Notes under the pieces: model-generated
Database searches by the model: none
What the model saw: only the letters and a program-made list of their open reading frames with translations
Told to the model about the DNA's origin: nothing
Shown: piece after piece, positions 59,886 through 64,000 of the stretch
Numbering within the stretch: the first letter of the stretch is position 1
Layout: every line of letters starts with the position of its first letter
Translations under genes and position numbers: made by a program
Source: Silurus meridionalis
Taxonomy: Eukaryota; Chordata; Actinopteri; Siluriformes; Siluridae
Assembly: GCF_014805685.1 (NCBI RefSeq)
Contig: NC_060911.1
Span: 14,758,712 to 14,822,711 of the forward strand
Direction of reading: 5' to 3'
DNA: 64,000 bases

Positions 59886-61054
59886 ACCTGATCAAAGAAC
59901 ATACACAATCACCCATATAAAAATATAATCATTAATAAGTTAACACTTAGGTTTTTTTTTTTTTTAAACAAAACCTTTACATAAAAAATACAAAACGGTT
60001 ATAACTGGAGACTTAATGAGGGTTATGATTGGCCTGAAAAGTTCTCCACAATGATTTTCTTTTACTTCTATTTAAATCTATTGGGTTTTTTTTGTTCAAC
60101 CATCAATAGTTTAATTTAATAAATTAATGTTTACCATACAGTATACTTTCCAAACACGTACCTATGCAAACCAACTTAAATTCTTTTTAAGTGTACAATA
60201 ATCATAAACCATCAATGAAATGTAAGTAACCATGTATGTATGAAAGTAAACTTATAAATAATAATAGTTTTTGTTACAGTGTATGATATTTACCATTTTG
60301 CCATTGAGAATGGCTTCTGTCCAGCCTCTATACCATACAGACCAGTTTAATGGTGTATTTCTGATTTTTTTTCTGGTATTCCTAGTTGTTTTACAAAACA
60401 TTTTACAAAACCCTGAATTGGGTTCTTAGTCACTTCCATGACCAAAGTTTCTAGAATTCCTTTGACTTCAGGACTGGGAAATGCATTGTAAATTGTGGAT
60501 ACTTTTATACACAGATGTGTGCCTTTGTAAATCATTTTAAATCACTGGAAATTACTACAGACAGTCAACCTTGGGCATGAACAGGTCTTGCAAGGTTGCC
60601 TCATCAGCCTCCTTCAACATGTCAAGATGTTATCTTCCCATGTTATCTTCCCTTTAGGGGAGATAAAGGGAAAAAATGCACCTCAGGTCCTATTAACATT
60701 AAAACTATTAGTATAAAGTACCAAACAAACTTCACTTGAAGAAGTCATTAATTAGAACTATATACCAGGCCATACAATTACGCCAATATACCAGCATGGG
60801 CCCACACTCACACACCAACCACACCCTTATCTGTTGCAGGCCTGTAACATTACTGGGGAGTGTGGGGGCCTTAAAAACATCAAATGGCCTCTTCACTCAA
60901 ATGAACCAAACAAAAAACAAACAGTTTACCTGAATATGCAATTTTCTCTTGCACCCCACGCAATCTTCAAGATCTTCAATCTTGAAGATTGCACCCCACG
61001 TGCAATCTTCTTTTGCAAGATTTATTCATTGCTAGAAACTCAAAGCACATTTTT

Positions 61055-61110
61055 GTACGTCGCTCTGGACAAGGGCGTCGGCTAAATGCCGCAAATGCAA
61101 CAGTAAATGA
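61055..61110 (+). mobile_element. Retroposon 3' tail (LINE/V-SINE type)
   Basis: GTACGTCGCTCTGGACAAGG then GCGTCGGCTAAATGCCGCAAATG. This is the conserved 3' tail shared by fish LINE2-related elements and their SINEs. The head of the element was not found. Confidence 0.65.
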
Positions 61111-61129
61111 ATGTTCATGATGCATGTAG

Positions 61130-61870
61130 CAGGAAGGTCCAATAAAGTATGGGGCAAGCTTCCTAAAGGCGACCTTTAGTGGCAGGTCTGGGGTCGATTG
61201 CCAGACCTTCTGACCCACCCATGGTGGCACTTGTGATTGGCCCAATGAGCAAAGCTTTAAATGGACTTGAAGAGACTAGCTTTTGTACAGAGACACAGTG
61301 GGCCATGATTGAAAACCAGTCAATCACTAAGAGGATGGCATTGGTAGTCAGGTGAGTCCATGGGAAGGTGTGACCACGGGCATTGGGAACTTGGAGTGTG
61401 TGAAACAGACCAGCAGGAGGGGTCTAAGATTCCTTGTGCTGGGTGCAGGTGGGGCAGGTGGCCATAAATCTTGAGCTTTCCTCCTGAGAGAAGGTCACAC
61501 AAAATGTCAAAGAAGGGCTAGGGTGCGGTTTCCCACCAGGTTATAGAACAGAGGTGAGTTAAGGCACCATTGGAGGACCTGGAAACAGAACCTGTCAAAT
61601 ATAAATATAGCATTCTCAGGACAGCCATCAGGGACTGGTAGGCAGGGTTCAACTCACTGTTGCTAGTCGACATGTGAAGTAAAAACATTTTTCAAGCTCA
61701 CCGAAAACACAGTATACGAGGAACACATGTCTGACTGACACTCCAACTCTGCAGTGACCCGCAACCTGGCCTCCCCCAAAAGCAGCAAAATAACGTAAGC
61801 AACTTTGGATTGGTCAGAGGGAAAGGAGGATGGCTAGAACTCAAACACTTTGTCACAATGCATTAAGAAA
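61130..61870 (-). mobile_element. Ty3/gypsy retrotransposon fossil (gag and integrase parts)
   Basis: Minus strand. Near 61860-61690 a decayed gag-like stretch (FPSDQSKVAYVILLLLGEAR, CSSYTVFS). Near 61500-61330 an integrase start (WSHLPMDSPDYQCHPLSD, cf. PWSHI.MDF.T). Near 61225-61130 an integrase C-terminus (VGQKVWQSTPDLPLKVAFRK, LAPYFIGP). Protease, RT and RNase H are missing between gag and integrase. Stops and shifts are present. Confidence 0.72.
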
Positions 61871-62339
61871 GGTTGTCCACAATCAGCAAGAAAAACAGCA
61901 CATTCAGTTACAGTTGCACACTAACATAGTTTCCAGGATTAAATTGATCAAACGGTTCAGATGATGTGCACAATTTCCTTAAGCATACTGAACAGTTTGC
62001 GCTCTGATGGTGTGTATTTATGTGGGTATGCGGTTGTAAGATGAAATCGTTGAAGCCAAATCATTACCATACACATCTGCAGAGCTGGTGGCACTTACAA
62101 GGGCTTGTTAGCTGTCTGAAGGTAAAGCAGTAACTATATACTCTGTTTATAAGTATGCTCTAAAAACATGGTTAGAGCATCCAGACCCACCTCATTGATA
62201 TGAAACAAAAACATGTGGAGACTAGTTAATCACACTGCCAAATCTGTGGGTGGAAGCAGAGACTGTTATGTATACACACTTACCCCTCATAGTACTAATG
62301 AGCTTGCTTTCGGACCTGATTCTACTGCTGAGTTAAAGT

Positions 62340-62893
62340 GTGTGTGTTCAACGAGCAGCCTGACTCTTTCTGCCAGTGGCAGAGAGAATGAGGAGGAGCT
62401 TCTTCCCGCAGGCAATTCGGAGTTTAAACCAGGAAACACCCAGGATCTAGAACTGGCCCACTCACTCCATTATCACACTTTTTAGCTGCATATATCTCAC
62501 TTTTCGCACTATGACACTTTGAACTCTGGACTCACACAGCACAGTGCGCTTTACATTTTATTTTACACCACACCATACCGCACACGGACCCTTTACACCA
62601 CACCATACCGCACATGAATACTTTATGGACAATCACAAAACCACCTTAAATTGTTTACGTTTTACTGATTACTGCCATTAGCATATTTTTATATACACCG
62701 TTTTTCTCATATATATCTTTATATATTCTTGTACTTTATATAGTTTTTATACTTTATATATCTGCCTTCTTTTTCTTTGTTTTATTTTTCTCCCCATCCT
62801 ATTCCCTCATGCCGGACGGTTGTAAAAAGCGTTTTACTGCATTTCATACCCTGTATGTGTGTATGTGACAAATAAAATTTGATTTGATTTGCT
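62340..62893 (+). mobile_element. LINE 3' end with TTTGA-type tail
   Basis: Around 62385-62440 a frame reads MRRSFFPQAIRSLNQE, the usual C-terminal motif of a LINE ORF2 family of fish. An A/T-rich 3' UTR follows and ends in GTGACAAATAAAATTTGATTTGATTTG, a simple-repeat tail typical of these LINEs. The 5' part is truncated, as expected of incomplete reverse transcription. Confidence 0.75.
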
Positions 62894-64000
62894 TCTATTT
62901 CCACTAATCTTTTTCTTACATGTTCTACTACCTACAGGCTGGTGAATCCAACACTTTATTTTAATTCTGTGCTGCCTGTCAGTCTAGGCATTGTGCTCCA
63001 GATACCCAAACAACGTTCTTGTATCTTTAGACTAGAGGAAGTAAAGCCTGCAAGTTCAGTGTACTGTACAACAGAAACTCGACCTTTTCGACTTTTAAAT
63101 CAGCCTACTGAGGAAAACATAAAACACTGGATTTCTAAGTAATTTAAAACAGACTCTATGCACTGCCTTGACTTATCTTAATAGTGTTGGTGAAGCATTA
63201 TTATGGGATGTCACAGAATTAGCATAGTTTAGTCATGCAGGCAATAAACTCATTATCATTTACTTTTCAAGCTAGTGTTGAAATCATGGTTGATTATCAT
63301 ACATACATCCTATGCCTACTTTTCCTTTTCAACACCTAGAGTTAGACCATTAGTTTAATCGGGATTGTGAAGTCCTGCATGAGCTTTCAGCTTTAATCCA
63401 ATGTCTTGAGACACTTGTTTTGTGCTGGTTTTTAATTTCAAATTCTTGCTAAAAATACATTGTTATTTTACTTATGGCCATTCAACCCATACATCCAGTA
63501 TGATATCAGAATAGAGCATTTCCTACTCATTTCACAAGGAAATAACACTATTTGTTTAGAAAATACTGAAAATTAATGAGTGAACGAAATTTATACTGTA
63601 AATAAATTCATAATCATTGTCACCAAGAGCAACATCAGCATTATGGCTGCTCCTAAAGGGACAGTTGTACCTTTAAGACTGTATAAATATATCTACTCCT
63701 TAACATATTGTTTAATAACTCTCTCTGTATTTATTTATTACTTTACATCGATCAGGTTAAGAAACACACATTCAATCAAAGTCCTCGGATGCAGCATCCT
63801 GAAATTGTGTTTTCAGACCACTATGGCTTTGAAACTTTATTTACTTTATCTGAAGCCGACAGGGGGCACTGTCAATGAAGGCTGTCAAATGATTTTCTAA
63901 GGCGGCAAAGGATTCGAGTTTGATATGTTGAATAAAGTTTTGCTAATGACCAGTAGATGTCGCTGTTGACTACTACGTGATGCTGAAGACATGCTATGAG

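Larger units (their letters stand above)
59886..64000. other. Intergenic region after gene 4
   Basis: 3' flank similarity to the other genes runs to about 60,500. No coding gene is supported. It holds a small palindrome (60951-61000), a LINE/SINE-type tail (61055-61110), a gypsy fossil (61130-61870) and a LINE 3' end (62340-62893). 61900-62340 and 62895-64000 show nothing I can identify. Confidence 0.68.

Noticed and set aside
60347..63900. Small open frames after gene 4 (for example 60736, 62213, 62942 and 63580)
   Set aside because: They are short, without recognisable domains or splice context. The one at 62213 overlaps a LINE 3' end in another frame.

Overview
The window looks like vertebrate nuclear DNA, most likely from a teleost fish. 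Genes are split by introns with GT-AG signals. The background is AT-rich, with microsatellites, a tRNA-derived SINE carrying perfect target-site duplications, non-LTR retrotransposon (LINE) remnants, Ty3/gypsy remnants and a Tigger/pogo-like DNA element. Several intergenic repeats resemble ones common in fish. I cannot name the species; an otophysan (catfish-like) fish is only a guess.

The window is dominated by a tandem cluster of four paralogous genes, all on the + strand. They encode secreted or cell-surface mucin-like proteins. Gene 1 (1-3572) is only a 3' part. Gene 2 (coding 7124-17255), gene 3 (19931-40272) and gene 4 (45894-59885) appear complete. Each complete gene has a non-coding first exon behind a shared promoter block, then a 40-nt exon encoding a short signal peptide (MDWR...). 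A series of cassettes follows, each made of a Ser/Thr/Pro-rich repeat exon running into the first half of a SEA domain, a 62-nt exon, and a ~150-nt exon that begins just before the SEA self-cleavage motif (G-S-V/I-V). All four genes end in a distinctive terminal SEA module and an exon encoding a hydrophobic tail with no cytoplasmic part ([15 protein letters not shown]...LHFEL). This looks like a GPI-anchor signal. SEA counts are at least 1, 5, 4 and 7. Gene 3 contains a single 10.36-kb repeat exon.

Layout: 1-3572 end of gene 1. 3573-6684 intergenic, with SINE and LINE remnant. 6685-17255 gene 2. 17256-19507 intergenic, with the same CA microsatellite and LINE remnant in homologous positions. 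19508-40272 gene 3. 40273-45255 intergenic, with gypsy fossil and Tigger-like element. 45256-59885 gene 4. 59886-64000 intergenic, with gypsy fossil and LINE 3' end and no supported gene.

Together the genes would make heavily O-glycosylated, and in many repeats N-glycosylated, filamentous coats tethered by a lipid anchor, with several breakable SEA joints along each molecule. The repeat exons carry many single-base deletions relative to their own consensus. These break the reading frame while all SEA, splice and anchor exons stay intact. Assembly error in tandem repeats is the simplest explanation, but real variation cannot be excluded from sequence alone. I know of no established gene symbol for this cluster, so none is given.
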